Positions 24,424 to 35,347 are shown, counted from the first letter of the stretch. The stretch is 64,000 nt of DNA from Streptomyces fagopyri (GCF_009498275.1 NZ_CP045643.1:4898001-4962000), one strand, 5' to 3'. Notes: generated by a model not told the origin, from the letters alone. A program made the numbers and translations.

Positions 24424-25463
24424 GCCACGGCCTCCTTCGCCGCCGCGGCGCCCGTGCCAGGGTCACCGCCGCCACGGTCACCGGCACCGGCGCTGTCCCC
24501 GGCACCGGCACCGGCACCGGAGCCTCCGTCCGTGCCGGCCGCGTCCCGCGCGATCCGCAGGAACGCGTCCTCCAGGGAGGCCGACCGCACGTCGAGTCCC
24601 CGTAGTTCGACCCGTTCGTCCCGGGCCCACAGCAGCAGTCCGGTCGCGGTCCGCTGGAGTTCGTCGGTACGCAGCCTGACGGTGCGGCCCGCCGTCTCGT
24701 GGCCGGTCACGCCGAGCGCGCCGAGCGGCGGCAGGTCTCCGGGGAAGTAGCCGGCGGGCAGTTCGAAGGAGATCCGGGACGGCTGGGACGCGGTCACCTC
24801 GGCGGGGGTGCCGGAGACCGCGACGCGCCCTTCGTGGAGGACCGCGAGCCGGTCGGCCAGGTGTTCCGCCTCCTCCAGGTAGTGCGTGGTCAGCAGCACG
24901 GTCGTACCGGTGTCGCGCAGTTCCCGCACCAACTCCCAGGTGTCCCGGCGCCCTTCGGCGTCCAGCCCGGTCGTCGGCTCGTCCAGGAAGAGGACCTCGG
25001 GGCGGCCGAGGAGGGCGAGCGCCAGGTCCAGGCGCCGCTTCTCGCCTCCGGACAGCTGCTTCACCCGTACCCGGGACCGCCGCGCGAGTCCCACCAGGTC
25101 CAGCGCCTGGTCCGTGGGCCGTGCTCCGCTCGTGCAGCCCGCCCACATCCGTACGGTCTCCGCGACCGTCAGTTCGGAGGGGAAGCCGCCCTCCTGAAGC
25201 ATCACGCCGATCCGGGGCCGGACGGCGGCGCGTTCCTCGTACGGATCGTGCCCGAGGACCCGGACCCGTCCGCCGGCCGGCGGGGCGAGGCCTTCCAGCA
25301 GTTCGACCGTGGAGGTCTTGCCCGCGCCGTTCGTTCCCAGCAGGGCGAAGACCTCACCGCGGCCCACGGAGAAGGTGACACCGCGCACGGCCTCGAAATC
25401 TCCCCCGTACACGCGCCGCAGATCGGTGACCTCAATCACGTCATCGTGCTCGTTCGTGTTCAT
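24420..25463 (-). CDS. ABC transporter ATP-binding protein
   Basis: A 347-residue ABC-2 export ATPase of the DrrA/CcmA group. Walker A is G-T-N-G-A-G-K-T near residue 43, the Q-loop L-Q-E near 90, the signature L-S-G-G-E-K-R-R near 139 and Walker B V-L-F-L-D-E-P near 160, followed by the D-loop G-L-D and the H-loop T-T-H. A C-terminal domain (220-310) is of the kind seen in drug exporters, and the final 35 residues are a Gly/Ala/Asp low-complexity tail. First gene of the ATPase-permease-kinase-regulator operon. The ATG start is consistent with the short N-terminus typical of the family. Confidence 0.93.
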   Translation of the reverse strand: MNTNEHDDVIEVTDLRRVYGGDFEAVRGVTFSVGRGEVFALLGTNGAGKTSTVELLEGLAPPAGGRVRVLGHDPYEERAAVRPRIGVMLQEGGFPSELTVAETVRMWAGCTSGARPTDQALDLVGLARRSRVRVKQLSGGEKRRLDLALALLGRPEVLFLDEPTTGLDAEGRRDTWELVRELRDTGTTVLLTTHYLEEAEHLADRLAVLHEGRVAVSGTPAEVTASQPSRISFELPAGYFPGDLPPLGALGVTGHETAGRTVRLRTDELQRTATGLLLWARDERVELRGLDVRSASLEDAFLRIARDAAGTDGGSGAGAGAGDSAGAGDRGGGDPGTGAAAAKEAVA

Positions 25464-25705
25464 GAAATCAGCGTCCCCGCGGACCGGATGTGTCAGCAGT
25501 GCGCGGTGTCATCACTCCGCATGACAAATGTCAGTCGCCCGCATGCCGCCTTCCCGATGTTCCTTCTCGCCGGGCTCCACCGGGACACGCCTTTCACCCG
25601 GGCCTTGGACACGAGCAGTGGGCACAGGCCTCGGACACAGACCTTCGACACACGACCTGGACACACGCGCCCGGCACATGTGCCGACCGTGCGGCGGACA
25701 TACGA

Positions 25706-25737
25706 CAAAGACCCCGGTCTGCTGACCGGGGTCTTTG
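25706..25737 (-). terminator. Terminator of tRNA-Gly copy 2
   Basis: CAAAGACCCCGGTC and GACCGGGGTCTTTG form a 14-bp stem with a 4-nt loop, starting 4 bp beyond the 3' end of the minus-strand tRNA gene. It also separates the tRNA from the ABC operon. Confidence 0.8.
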
Positions 25738-25741
25738 CTTC

Positions 25742-25817
25742 TGGAGCGGACGACCAGGTTCGAACTGGCGACCTCAACCTTGGCAAGGTTGCGCTCTACC
25801 AACTGAGCTACGTCCGC
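25742..25817 (-). tRNA. tRNA-Gly(GCC), copy 2
   Basis: 76 nt with encoded CCA, identical base for base to the copy at 21533-21608 and in the same orientation. Anticodon GCC lies in CTTGCCAA. Confidence 0.95.
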
Positions 25818-25884
25818 ATTTGCCCCCGACCGGCTTTCACCGATCGGTGCGAGCACCACCCTACCTGATCGGTAAGGGTTGCAG

Positions 25885-25956
25885 AGCGGGTGACAGGAAT
25901 TGCACACTGCGCCTTCCCCCTGGAAGGGGGATGTTCTGCTACTGAACTACACCCGC
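25885..25956 (-). tRNA. tRNA-Gly(TCC)
   Basis: 72 nt without an encoded CCA. The acceptor stem is GCGGGTG/CACCCGC, the anticodon stem TCCCC/GGGGA holds the loop CTTCCAG with anticodon TCC, and the T-arm carries GTGCAATTC in place of the usual GTTCAAATC. It lies 67 bp upstream of tRNA-Gly(GCC) copy 2 on the same strand and is probably cotranscribed with it. Confidence 0.88.
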
Positions 25957-26046
25957 GTGACTCCTCGGGGTTCGGGCCTTTCGGCCTTGCCCCTCGGCGT
26001 GTTCCAGACTGTAGCTGATCACCTGGGGGTCTGCGCAAGTCGGTTG

Positions 26047-26076
26047 CCGCGAGGGCCCGCTGACGGGCCCTCGCGG
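26047..26076. terminator. Terminator downstream of lsr2
   Basis: CCGCGAGGGCCCG and CGGGCCCTCGCGG form a 13-bp perfect stem with a 4-nt loop. It lies 47 bp after the lsr2 stop (minus strand). Confidence 0.7.
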
Positions 26077-26123
26077 GCACTCCCGGCGGTGGGAGCGCCC
26101 CGACGCGGCGGACGGCGCGGTCC

Positions 26124-26441
26124 TCAGTGAGCCTCGGCGAACGCCTCGTAGACCTTCTTGGGGATGCGACCGCGCGGCGGCACGTCCAGCTTGTTGGAGC
26201 GGGCCCAGGCGCGGACGGCGGCCGGGTCGGGCGTCAACGCGGTGTGCGTGTAGGCCTTCCCGGACTTCGACTGCTTGCGGCCGGCCTCGACGTAGGGCGC
26301 GAGAACCTTACGCAGTTTCTTGGCATTGGTTCGATTGAGGTCGATCTCGTACGACTTGCCGTCGAGTCCGAAGGCGATCGTTTCCGCCGCTTCCGAGCCG
26401 TCGATGTCGTCGAAGAGAGTGACCACGACACGCTGCGCCAC
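26124..26441 (-). CDS. lsr2: Lsr2 nucleoid-associated protein
   Basis: A 105-residue Lsr2-family xenogeneic silencer of actinobacteria. The N-terminal beta-sheet dimerisation domain contains V-T-L-F-D-D-I-D-G and F-G-L-D-G-K-S-Y-E-I-D-L. The C-terminal DNA-binding domain ends with the AT-hook-like P-R-G-R-I-P motif that inserts in the minor groove of AT-rich DNA, followed by V-Y-E-A-F. Length and both domains are normal. It starts with GTG at 26441, diverging from purS across an AT-richer 360-bp region. The protein bridges DNA and represses horizontally acquired and specialised-metabolite genes. Confidence 0.95.
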   Translation of the reverse strand: MAQRVVVTLFDDIDGSEAAETIAFGLDGKSYEIDLNRTNAKKLRKVLAPYVEAGRKQSKSGKAYTHTALTPDPAAVRAWARSNKLDVPPRGRIPKKVYEAFAEAH

Positions 26442-26802
26442 GAATATCGGTCCCTTCGCGCGGCACCTCTGCGATCACACCCCATGACGTGCGCGGACGC
26501 CACGGAGTTGTCGGGGAGATGCCGACTGTCCGGCTGTTATTGGGCAAAGTATCGGCTATTGCCAATTCCTTTGTACAGTGCCGGGCATTGCATTGTGAAG
26601 CCCGACTAAATCCTTCCGCGTGTCAGGAGGCAATGGGGTCCCACCGCTCTTCTGCGGTTTTTCCCAGGATTTTCCGTGCAGGCCCCCGCGTCGATGCGGG
26701 ATCGTGATCGGGCTCACGTAGGATTCTACGAATCTACGCGGGTAGAAATTTTGTACGGGTAGTCTGAAGGGACCTGCTCAGCACCACACACCGGGAGTGC
26801 CA
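26442..26802. promoter_or_regulatory. Divergent lsr2/purS control region
   Basis: This 360-bp gap has no gene and is notably less GC-rich than its surroundings, with TTATTGGGCAAAGTATCGG near 26536. Before purS there is an inverted repeat TTCTAC (26724-26729)/GTAGAA (26742-26747) with a direct TCTACG repeat inside it. It is followed by TAGTCT at 26760-26765, a plausible -10, about 32 nt before the ribosome site. The inverted repeat is a candidate operator for purine control; no proof is visible. Confidence 0.4.
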
Positions 26803-27069
26803 GTGGCACGCGTCGTAGTCGACGTCATGCTCAAGCCGGAGATCCTCGACCCCCAGGGCCAGGCGGTGCAGCGTGCACTGCCGCGTCTCGGTTTCGAAGG
26901 CGTCTCCGACGTACGTCAGGGAAAGCGATTCGAACTGGAAGTGGACGGACCGGTCGACGACGCCGCGCTCGCCCGCATCCACGAACTGGCGGAATCCTTC
27001 CTCGCCAACACCGTGATCGAGGACTTCACCGTGAAGGTGGAGGACGAGAAGGTGGAGGCGGGAAAGTGA
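26803..27069 (+). CDS. purS: Phosphoribosylformylglycinamidine synthase subunit PurS
   Basis: An 88-residue PurS, the small subunit that joins PurL and PurQ into the FGAM synthase complex of Gram-positives. It has the family pattern [25 protein letters not shown] and the helix L-A-N-T-V-I-E-D-F. Two in-frame GTG codons are possible; 26803 is chosen because GGGAG lies five bases before it, whereas the GTG at 26797 overlaps that ribosome site. It overlaps purQ by 4 nt and heads the purSQL operon. Confidence 0.95.
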   Translation: MARVVVDVMLKPEILDPQGQAVQRALPRLGFEGVSDVRQGKRFELEVDGPVDDAALARIHELAESFLANTVIEDFTVKVEDEKVEAGK

Positions 27070-27742
27070 CCGCTCGTATTGGAGTCGTCACTTTTCCGGG
27101 CAGCCTCGACGACCGTGACACCCAGCGAGCGATCCGGCTCGCGGGCGCCGAACCCGTCGCCCTCTGGCACAAGGACAAGGACCTCAAGCAGGTCGACGCC
27201 GTGGTGCTGCCCGGCGGTTTCTCGTACGGCGACTATCTGCGGGCCGGCGCCATCTCGCGCTTCTCGCCCGTGATGGAGACCGTGATCGCGCAGGCGAAGG
27301 CCGGAATGCCGGTTCTCGGCATCTGCAACGGCTTCCAGGTCCTCACCGAGGCGCACCTCCTGCCGGGCGCGATGCTCGGCAACAACCACCTCCACTTCAT
27401 CTGCCGCGACCAGAAGCTGCGGGTGGAGAACGCGGGAACCTCCTGGACCGCCGACTACGCGTCCGGCCAGGAGATCCACATCCCGCTGAAGAACATGGAC
27501 GGGCGGTACGTCGCCGACGAGCGCACGCTCGACATGCTGGAGGCGGAGGGCCGGGTCGTGTTCCGCTACGTGGACGTCAACCCGAACGGCTCGCTGCGGG
27601 ACATCGCCGGCATCACGAACGAGGCGGGCAACGTCGTCGGCCTGATGCCGCACCCGGAGCACGCCGTCGAGCCCCTCGTCGGCTCCGGCCGCACCGACGG
27701 CCTCCCCTTCTTCACCTCGATCCTCAAGAAGCTGGTCACCGC

Positions 27743-27746
<4 letters not shown>
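27066..27746 (+). CDS. purQ: Phosphoribosylformylglycinamidine synthase subunit PurQ (glutaminase)
   Basis: A 226-residue class I glutamine amidotransferase that supplies ammonia to PurL. The nucleophile is Cys87 in L-G-I-C-N-G-F-Q; His196 and Glu198 of M-P-H-P-E-H complete the triad. [11 protein letters not shown] near residue 48 is the oxyanion-strand motif typical of PurQ. It starts at a GTG that overlaps the purS stop (GTGA), and its stop overlaps the purL ATG, so the three subunits are translationally coupled and made in balanced amounts. Confidence 0.97.
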
Positions 27747-30019
<2,273 letters not shown>

Positions 30020-30043
30020 CACCGGCGGCCGTACGAGTGTCAG

Positions 30044-30079
30044 GGCCCCGCCCGGGGAGACGGAATCCCGGGCGGGGCC
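30044..30079 (+). terminator. Terminator of purSQL
   Basis: GGCCCCGCCCGGG and CCCGGGCGGGGCC form a perfect 13-bp stem around a 10-nt loop, just after purL. Confidence 0.8.
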
Positions 30080-30121
30080 TTCGCGCGCGCCCGCGCCCCG
30101 CGCCCGCGTCCGTCCACCGCC

Positions 30122-30134
30122 TACCCTGGGGATC
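30122..30134 (+). promoter_or_regulatory. Probable leaderless promoter (-10) of the isomerase-like gene
   Basis: TACCCT at 30122-30127 is followed by 7 nt and the ATG at 30135. No ribosome site is present. Confidence 0.45.
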
Positions 30135-30968
30135 ATGCCTCCGGCCAGGAAACGCGCCCGCACCTATGACCCCGTCAAGACGCGCGCGGCGGTGCTCGCG
30201 CAGTTCGCCCACGTGCGCGACGGCGTACGCGGCCTCGACGAGGAGCGGTTGGCGCGGGCCTCGGACCTCGGTGACTGGAGCGTGCGGGACCTGGCAGCGC
30301 ACCTGACGACGGCCCTCGAGAACGTCAGCCGCAACCTCGACCTGCCGGAGCCCGCGAGCCGGGAACTCGCGCTGCTCGACTGGCCGTTCGCCACCGCGGG
30401 ACGGGCACAGGCCATCGCCGACGGCACGCGCCGGCTGGCCGCGGACCACCCCGACCTGGACGCGCTCTACGCCCGCACCGAGGAGCGGTACACCGAGCGA
30501 CTGGCCGCCGCACCGGACGGACGGCTGCTCGCCACGCTCCGCCGGGCCCCCGGCTCCGGCCCGGAGACCGGGGCGCGCACCGGCGCCATGACCCTCGCGG
30601 ACTATCTCGTCACCCGTACGGTGGAACTTGTCGTGCACACCGACGACCTGAACCGTGCCGCGGGGACGGACATCCCGTTCGACCGTCAGGCGCTGGCCAT
30701 CTGCACCCGGCTGCTGGCCGACGCGCTCGCGGTGAAGGCGCCCGGCGCGTCGACGGAGGTGCGGATCCCGCCGTACGCCGTCGTGCAGTGCGTGGAGGGC
30801 CCCCGGCACACCCGGGGCACGCCGCCGAACGTCGTCGAGACCGACCCGCTGACCTGGATCCGGCTCGCCACGGGACGGGCGGACTGGCGGACGGCGCTGG
30901 ACGAGGCCAAGGTCGGCGCGAGTGGGGACCGGGCGGATCTCGCCTCGCTCCTGCCGCTCATGGGCTGA
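30135..30968 (+). CDS. Maleylpyruvate isomerase/mycothiol-dependent DinB-fold protein
   Basis: A 277-residue protein of the actinobacterial MDMPI family. The N-terminal four-helix DinB-like bundle has the V-R-D-L-A-A-H-L metal-ligand helix near residue 57 and E-L-V-V-H-T-D-D-L near 165, which supply His ligands. The C-terminal part (about 200-277) ends in V-E-T-D-P-L-T-W-I-R-L-A-T-G-R, the SCP2-like segment usual in this family. Such enzymes use mycothiol as cofactor or co-substrate, but few have known substrates. It is transcribed alone after purSQL. Confidence 0.8.
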   Translation: MPPARKRARTYDPVKTRAAVLAQFAHVRDGVRGLDEERLARASDLGDWSVRDLAAHLTTALENVSRNLDLPEPASRELALLDWPFATAGRAQAIADGTRRLAADHPDLDALYARTEERYTERLAAAPDGRLLATLRRAPGSGPETGARTGAMTLADYLVTRTVELVVHTDDLNRAAGTDIPFDRQALAICTRLLADALAVKAPGASTEVRIPPYAVVQCVEGPRHTRGTPPNVVETDPLTWIRLATGRADWRTALDEAKVGASGDRADLASLLPLMG

Positions 30969-31358
30969 CCCGCACCCGCGCCGCCGGAGCGTCCGGGCAC
31001 CGCCGCGCGACGACCGCGGGGCGCGCCTCGCGTGCCGGTCACCCGGTGCGGCCTGGCCTCCGCGAGAGGCCCCTGCCGGTGCCCGTCAGCGCGTGCCGAG
31101 CCCCCTCGCGCACCCGAGGCCCCTGCCGGTGCCCGTCAGCGCGTGCGGTGGGGCCTTGCGGTAGCGGCCCCGTGTCCCTCGCGGTGCGGCCTTGCGGCCC
31201 GGCCCCGTGTCCCTCGCGGACCCACCCGCGGAGCCACCCGCGGAGCCACCCGCTGAGCCACCCACGGAGCGACCCGTGGAGCGACGTCCCGTGGCGGTGG
31301 CGGATCCGGCGTCCCGGGCGAAGGGAACCGATCACCCCACCCGCCCCGTCCCAACGCC
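30969..31358. repeat. Repeat-rich intergenic region with two repeat families
   Basis: No gene is seen. A 31-bp unit (GAGGCCCCTGCCGGTGCCCG onward) occurs at 31066-31096 and 31116-31146, 50 bp apart. GCCCCGTGTCCCTCGCGG is then duplicated near 31167 and 31202. From about 31220 to 31279 there are five tandem copies of a 12-bp unit, AGCCACCCGCGG, decaying to the right. The structure points to slippage or unequal exchange. Confidence 0.7.
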
Positions 31359-32171
31359 ATGGACAAGCAGCGACTGACCCTCGGCGTCCTGGCCCTGCTT
31401 CCGCTCGCCGTCGCCTGCGGTACCGAGACGGCCGGCGGTGGCCCCGCGGGGACGGGCTCGTCGTCGGTCACCGCCGCGCGCACCGGCGTCACCGGTGTCC
31501 ACTGGAACGTCGACAGCCTGACCGTCGACGGGAGGACCACCCGCACGCCCGCCGGCGCCTACCTGCGCATCGGCCGGGACGGCACTGTCGGCGGCAACCT
31601 CGGCTGCAACGGCTTCGGATCGACCGCCACCCTCAAGGACGACCGCGTCGGCTTCGGCGACGTCCGGATGACGGAGATGGCCTGCGGGAAGACCCCGATG
31701 GCCTTCGAGAGGAGCCTGGCCCGCGTCGTCGCCCGGGACACGTTCAACGCCGCGGTCAAGGGCGACAAGCTCACACTGACCAGCGGCGACGGCGACCGGA
31801 TCGGTCTCACCAGGGAGGCGGACGCCCCGCTCCGGGGTACGAAGTGGACCATCACGTCCGTCGGCTCCGGCGACGTGGCCCGGTCGCTGCCCGCGGGAGC
31901 CGTGGCGTTCTTCGTCCTGGACGAGCGCCAGGACGCGCTCTCCGGCCGTCTCGGCTGCAACAACGTCTCGGCGAAGGCCACCGTCCGCGACGGACATATC
32001 ACCCTCGGCGCCCCGAGGACCACCCGGATGGTGTGCGACGCCTCACTCATGGAGACCGAGCGCGCCCTGCTGCGCCTCTTCGACGGGACCGTCAGCTACG
32101 TACTGGATCACCGTTCCCTGGCCCTGACCAGCACAAACGGCACCCGTGTGACGGCGCTCGCCGACAAGTGA
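31359..32171 (+). CDS. META-domain lipoprotein (HslJ-like)
   Basis: A 270-residue exported lipoprotein. The signal sequence ends in the lipobox-like L-A-V-A-C with the lipidated Cys at residue 20. Two consecutive META domains follow: the first (about 45-150) contains G-G-N-L-G-C-N-G-F-G, the second (about 155-270) contains L-R-G-T-K-W-T-I and G-R-L-G-C-N-N-V. Each carries the later M-x-C motif, so the paired cysteines could form disulfides. META proteins include HslJ and heat- or stress-linked surface proteins; the function in actinobacteria is unknown. The ATG precedes a standard signal peptide. Confidence 0.85.
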   Translation: MDKQRLTLGVLALLPLAVACGTETAGGGPAGTGSSSVTAARTGVTGVHWNVDSLTVDGRTTRTPAGAYLRIGRDGTVGGNLGCNGFGSTATLKDDRVGFGDVRMTEMACGKTPMAFERSLARVVARDTFNAAVKGDKLTLTSGDGDRIGLTREADAPLRGTKWTITSVGSGDVARSLPAGAVAFFVLDERQDALSGRLGCNNVSAKATVRDGHITLGAPRTTRMVCDASLMETERALLRLFDGTVSYVLDHRSLALTSTNGTRVTALADK

Positions 32172-32219
32172 GCCGCAGCGGCCCCGTATCCCCAATTCGG
32201 ACCAGTGGTCGATCTCGCC

Positions 32220-32232
32220 TACACTCGGAGCC
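32220..32232 (+). promoter_or_regulatory. Probable leaderless promoter (-10) of purF
   Basis: TACACT at 32220-32225 lies 7 nt before the GTG of purF; a TTCGGA at 32196-32201 is spaced 18 bp as a possible -35. No Shine-Dalgarno sequence is present. Confidence 0.5.
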
Positions 32233-33762
32233 GTGCCACGTGGTGACGGTCGACTCAATCATGATCTGCTCCCCGGCGAGAAAGGCCCCCAGGACGCTTG
32301 CGGCGTCTTCGGAGTCTGGGCCCCCGGTGAAGAGGTCGCCAAGCTCACTTACTTCGGGCTCTACGCCCTCCAGCATCGAGGCCAGGAATCCGCGGGTATC
32401 GCGGTCAGCAACGGCTCCCAGATCCTCGTCTTCAAGGACATGGGCCTCGTGTCCCAGGTCTTCGACGAGACCTCGCTCGGTTCGCTCCAGGGTCATATCG
32501 CGGTCGGTCACGCCCGCTACTCGACCACCGGCGCCTCCGTGTGGGAGAACGCCCAGCCGACGTTCCGTGCCACCGCGCACGGCTCCATCGCGCTCGGCCA
32601 CAACGGCAACCTGGTGAACACGGCGCAGCTCGCCGAGATGGTCGCCGACCTGCCGAAGGACACCAACGGCCGGTCCACCCGGGTGGCCGCCACCAACGAC
32701 ACCGACCTGCTCACCGCGCTGCTCGCGGCCCAGGTCGACGACGACGGCAAGCCGCTGACCGTGGAGGAGGCCTCCGCGAAGGTCCTCCCGCAGGTCCAGG
32801 GCGCCTTCAGCCTCGTCTTCATGAACGAGCACACGCTCTACGCCGCCCGTGACCCGCAGGGCATCCGCCCGCTGGTCCTCGGCCGTCTGGAGCGCGGCTG
32901 GGTGGTCGCCTCCGAGTCCGCCGCCCTCGACATCTGCGGTGCCGCGTACGTCCGCGAGATCGAGCCGGGCGAGTTCGTCGCCATCGACGAGAACGGCCTG
33001 CGCACCTCGCGATTCGCGGAAGCGAAGCCCAAGGGCTGTGTCTTCGAGTACGTCTACCTGGCCCGCCCCGACACGGACATCGCCGGCCGGAACGTGTATC
33101 TGTCGCGTGTCGAGATGGGTCGCAAGCTCGCCGCGGAGGCCCCCGCGGAGGCCGACCTGGTGATAGCGACTCCGGAGTCCGGGACGCCCGCCGCGATCGG
33201 TTACGCGGAGGCCAGCGGAATCCCCTTCGGCGCGGGTCTGGTCAAGAACGCGTACGTCGGGCGGACCTTCATCCAGCCCTCGCAGACCATCCGGCAGCTC
33301 GGCATCCGCCTGAAACTGAATCCCCTGAAGGAAGTCATCAAGGGGAAGCGGCTGGTCGTCGTCGACGACTCGATCGTGCGCGGCAACACCCAGCGCGCGC
33401 TGGTGCGGATGCTGCGCGAGGCGGGCGCCGCCGAGGTCCACATCCGGATCTCCTCCCCGCCCGTGAAATGGCCCTGCTTCTTCGGCATCGACTTCGCGAC
33501 CCGCGCGGAGCTGATCGCCAACGGCATGACCATCGAGGAGATCGGCACCTCGCTCGGCGCCGACTCCCTGTCGTACATCTCCCTCGACGGCATGATCGAG
33601 GCCACCACCATCGACAAGCCGAACCTGTGCCGCGCCTGTTTCGACGGCGAGTACCCGATGGAGCTTCCCGACCCCGAGCTGCTCGGCAAGCAGCTCCTGG
33701 AGACCGAGCTGGCCGCGGGTCCCGCAGCCACGGCCGCGGCTGACGCCATCCGTCGCCCGTAA
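32233..33762 (+). CDS. purF: Amidophosphoribosyltransferase
   Basis: A 509-residue PurF that commits PRPP to purine synthesis by making phosphoribosylamine from glutamine. It is a B. subtilis-type enzyme with a propeptide of 22 residues before the nucleophilic Cys23 (D-A-C-G-V-F-G). The PRPP loop V-V-D-D-S-I-V-R-G-N-T is near residue 375, and the iron-sulfur cluster cysteines are visible in W-P-C-F-F-G-I-D and L-C-R-A-C-F-D-G near the end. The GTG is chosen because it follows a -10 element and leaves a propeptide of normal size. purM follows after 43 bp. Confidence 0.97.
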   Translation: MPRGDGRLNHDLLPGEKGPQDACGVFGVWAPGEEVAKLTYFGLYALQHRGQESAGIAVSNGSQILVFKDMGLVSQVFDETSLGSLQGHIAVGHARYSTTGASVWENAQPTFRATAHGSIALGHNGNLVNTAQLAEMVADLPKDTNGRSTRVAATNDTDLLTALLAAQVDDDGKPLTVEEASAKVLPQVQGAFSLVFMNEHTLYAARDPQGIRPLVLGRLERGWVVASESAALDICGAAYVREIEPGEFVAIDENGLRTSRFAEAKPKGCVFEYVYLARPDTDIAGRNVYLSRVEMGRKLAAEAPAEADLVIATPESGTPAAIGYAEASGIPFGAGLVKNAYVGRTFIQPSQTIRQLGIRLKLNPLKEVIKGKRLVVVDDSIVRGNTQRALVRMLREAGAAEVHIRISSPPVKWPCFFGIDFATRAELIANGMTIEEIGTSLGADSLSYISLDGMIEATTIDKPNLCRACFDGEYPMELPDPELLGKQLLETELAAGPAATAAADAIRRP

Positions 33763-33805
33763 CTGCCGCAGAGCCCCGTTTCACCAACCCGAAAGATCCC
33801 AGGCA

Positions 33806-34906
33806 ATGTCTTCTGTCTCTGATCAGTCATCTCCGGCGACGGGCCGTCCCTCCGGCGCTTCCTACGCGGCCGCCGGCGTCGACATCGAAGCGGGCGACCG
33901 CGCCGTGGAGCTGATGAAGGAGTGGGTGAAGAAGACGCAGCGCCCCGAGGTACTCGGCGGCCTCGGCGGCTTCGCCGGCCTCTTCGACGCCTCCGCCCTG
34001 AAGCGGTACGAGCGTCCGCTGCTCGCCTCCGCCACGGACGGCGTGGGCACCAAGGTCGACCTGGCCCGGCAGCTCGGCGTGTACGACTCGATCGGCCACG
34101 ACCTGGTCGCGATGGTCATGGACGACATCGTGGTGTGCGGCGCCGAGCCGCTCTTCATGACCGACTACATCTGCGTCGGCAAGGTCCACCCGGAGCGCGT
34201 CGCGGCCATCGTGAAGGGCATCGCCGAGGGCTGCGTCCTCGCGGGCTGCGCCCTGGTGGGCGGCGAGACGGCCGAACACCCGGGTCTGCTGGGTCCGGAC
34301 GACTTCGACGTCGCGGGCGCCGGTACGGGCGTGGTCGAGGCCGACCTGCTGCTCGGGGCGGATCGTATCCGCACGGGTGACGCGGTGATCGCCATGGCGG
34401 CCTCCGGGCTTCACTCGAACGGGTACTCCCTCGTCCGGCACGTCCTCTTCGAGCGGGCGAACCTCAGCCTCGACCAGCACATCGATGAGTTCGGCCGCAC
34501 GCTCGGCGAGGAGCTGCTGGAGCCCACCAAGATCTACTCGCTGGACTGCCTGGCGCTCACCCGGACCACCGAGGTGCACGCCTTCAGCCACATCACCGGC
34601 GGCGGCCTCGCGGCGAACCTCGCCCGGGTGATCCCGGACGGCCTGCACGCGATCGTCGACCGTGAGACCTGGACCCCGGCCCCGGTCTTCGATCTCGTCG
34701 GCCGGACCGGCGAGGTCGAGCGGCTGGAGCTGGAGAAGACGCTGAACATGGGCGTGGGCATGATCGCGATCGTCCCCGAGGAATCGGCGGACGCGGCGCT
34801 CGCCACCCTCGGGGACCGTGGTGTGGACGCCTGGATCGCCGGCGAGATCACCGAGCGCGGCGAGCACACGACGGGCGCGGCCCTGGTCGGCGACTACGCG
34901 AGCTGA
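33806..34906 (+). CDS. purM: Phosphoribosylformylglycinamidine cyclo-ligase (AIR synthase)
   Basis: A 366-residue AIR synthase that closes the imidazole ring of FGAM with ATP. It contains the family G-G-F-A-G-L-F near residue 52, A-T-D-G-V-G-T-K near 75, the M-V-M-D-D-I-V-V-C-G-A-E-P motif near 97 and G-G-E-T-A-E near 152, then S-G-L-H-S-N-G-Y near 200 and the I-T-G-G-G-L near 262. The N-terminal 15 residues are Ser/Pro-rich and variable. It is 43 bp downstream of purF and probably shares its transcript. Confidence 0.97.
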   Translation: MSSVSDQSSPATGRPSGASYAAAGVDIEAGDRAVELMKEWVKKTQRPEVLGGLGGFAGLFDASALKRYERPLLASATDGVGTKVDLARQLGVYDSIGHDLVAMVMDDIVVCGAEPLFMTDYICVGKVHPERVAAIVKGIAEGCVLAGCALVGGETAEHPGLLGPDDFDVAGAGTGVVEADLLLGADRIRTGDAVIAMAASGLHSNGYSLVRHVLFERANLSLDQHIDEFGRTLGEELLEPTKIYSLDCLALTRTTEVHAFSHITGGGLAANLARVIPDGLHAIVDRETWTPAPVFDLVGRTGEVERLELEKTLNMGVGMIAIVPEESADAALATLGDRGVDAWIAGEITERGEHTTGAALVGDYAS

Positions 34907-34926
34907 CGCCCTTCGGGCAGCACAGA

Positions 34927-34958
34927 ACCCGGTCCGGCGCTGACGCCCCGGACCGGGT
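34927..34958 (+). terminator. Terminator of purF-purM
   Basis: ACCCGGTCCGG and CCGGACCGGGT form an 11-bp stem with a 10-nt loop, 20 bp past the purM stop. A second inverted repeat, CTGCCGACAGA/TCTGTCGGCAG, lies at about 34982-35032. Confidence 0.75.
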
Positions 34959-35092
34959 GAAGTGCGGTTGCTACGAGAATTCTGCCGACAGAACCCACCG
35001 ACGGAGAACCGCCGGCGAAGATCTGTCGGCAGAAGTCCGCCAACAGGAATCTGCTACGAGAGATCGCGGAAACCGCGAGGGACGCTGTTGCG

Positions 35093-35347
35093 TCAAGCGC
35101 CGCGACGTTGAGACTGGGGACCGGACTGTTCGTCCTCGTCCTCATCGTCGTCGTTGTAGAGATCCGCGTACTGGGCGTACGGGTCGTCTTCCTCGTCGTC
35201 GTCCTCGAACGGCTCGCCATTCGGCGGCTGGCTCGAAGTCGAAGCGCCCAGCTCATTGGCCAGGCGCGAGAGGTCAGTCCCGCCGCTGCTGTACTTCAGC
35301 TGGCGGGCGACCTTCGTCTGCTTGGCCTTTGCCCGGCCGCGCCCCAT
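35093..35347 (-). CDS. DUF3073 family protein
   Basis: An 84-residue protein of the actinobacterial DUF3073 family. It begins M-G-R-G-R-A-K-A-K-Q-T-K-V-A-R-Q-L-K-Y, a basic N-terminal half that could bind nucleic acid. It continues with T-D-L-S-R-L-A-N-E-L and ends in a strongly acidic D/E-rich tail. The charge split is characteristic. The start at 35347 is set by an AGGGGG upstream; an open frame to 35473 has no family character. Function is unknown. Its place between purM and vdh is usual for Streptomyces. Confidence 0.85.
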   Translation of the reverse strand: MGRGRAKAKQTKVARQLKYSSGGTDLSRLANELGASTSSQPPNGEPFEDDDEEDDPYAQYADLYNDDDEDEDEQSGPQSQRRGA

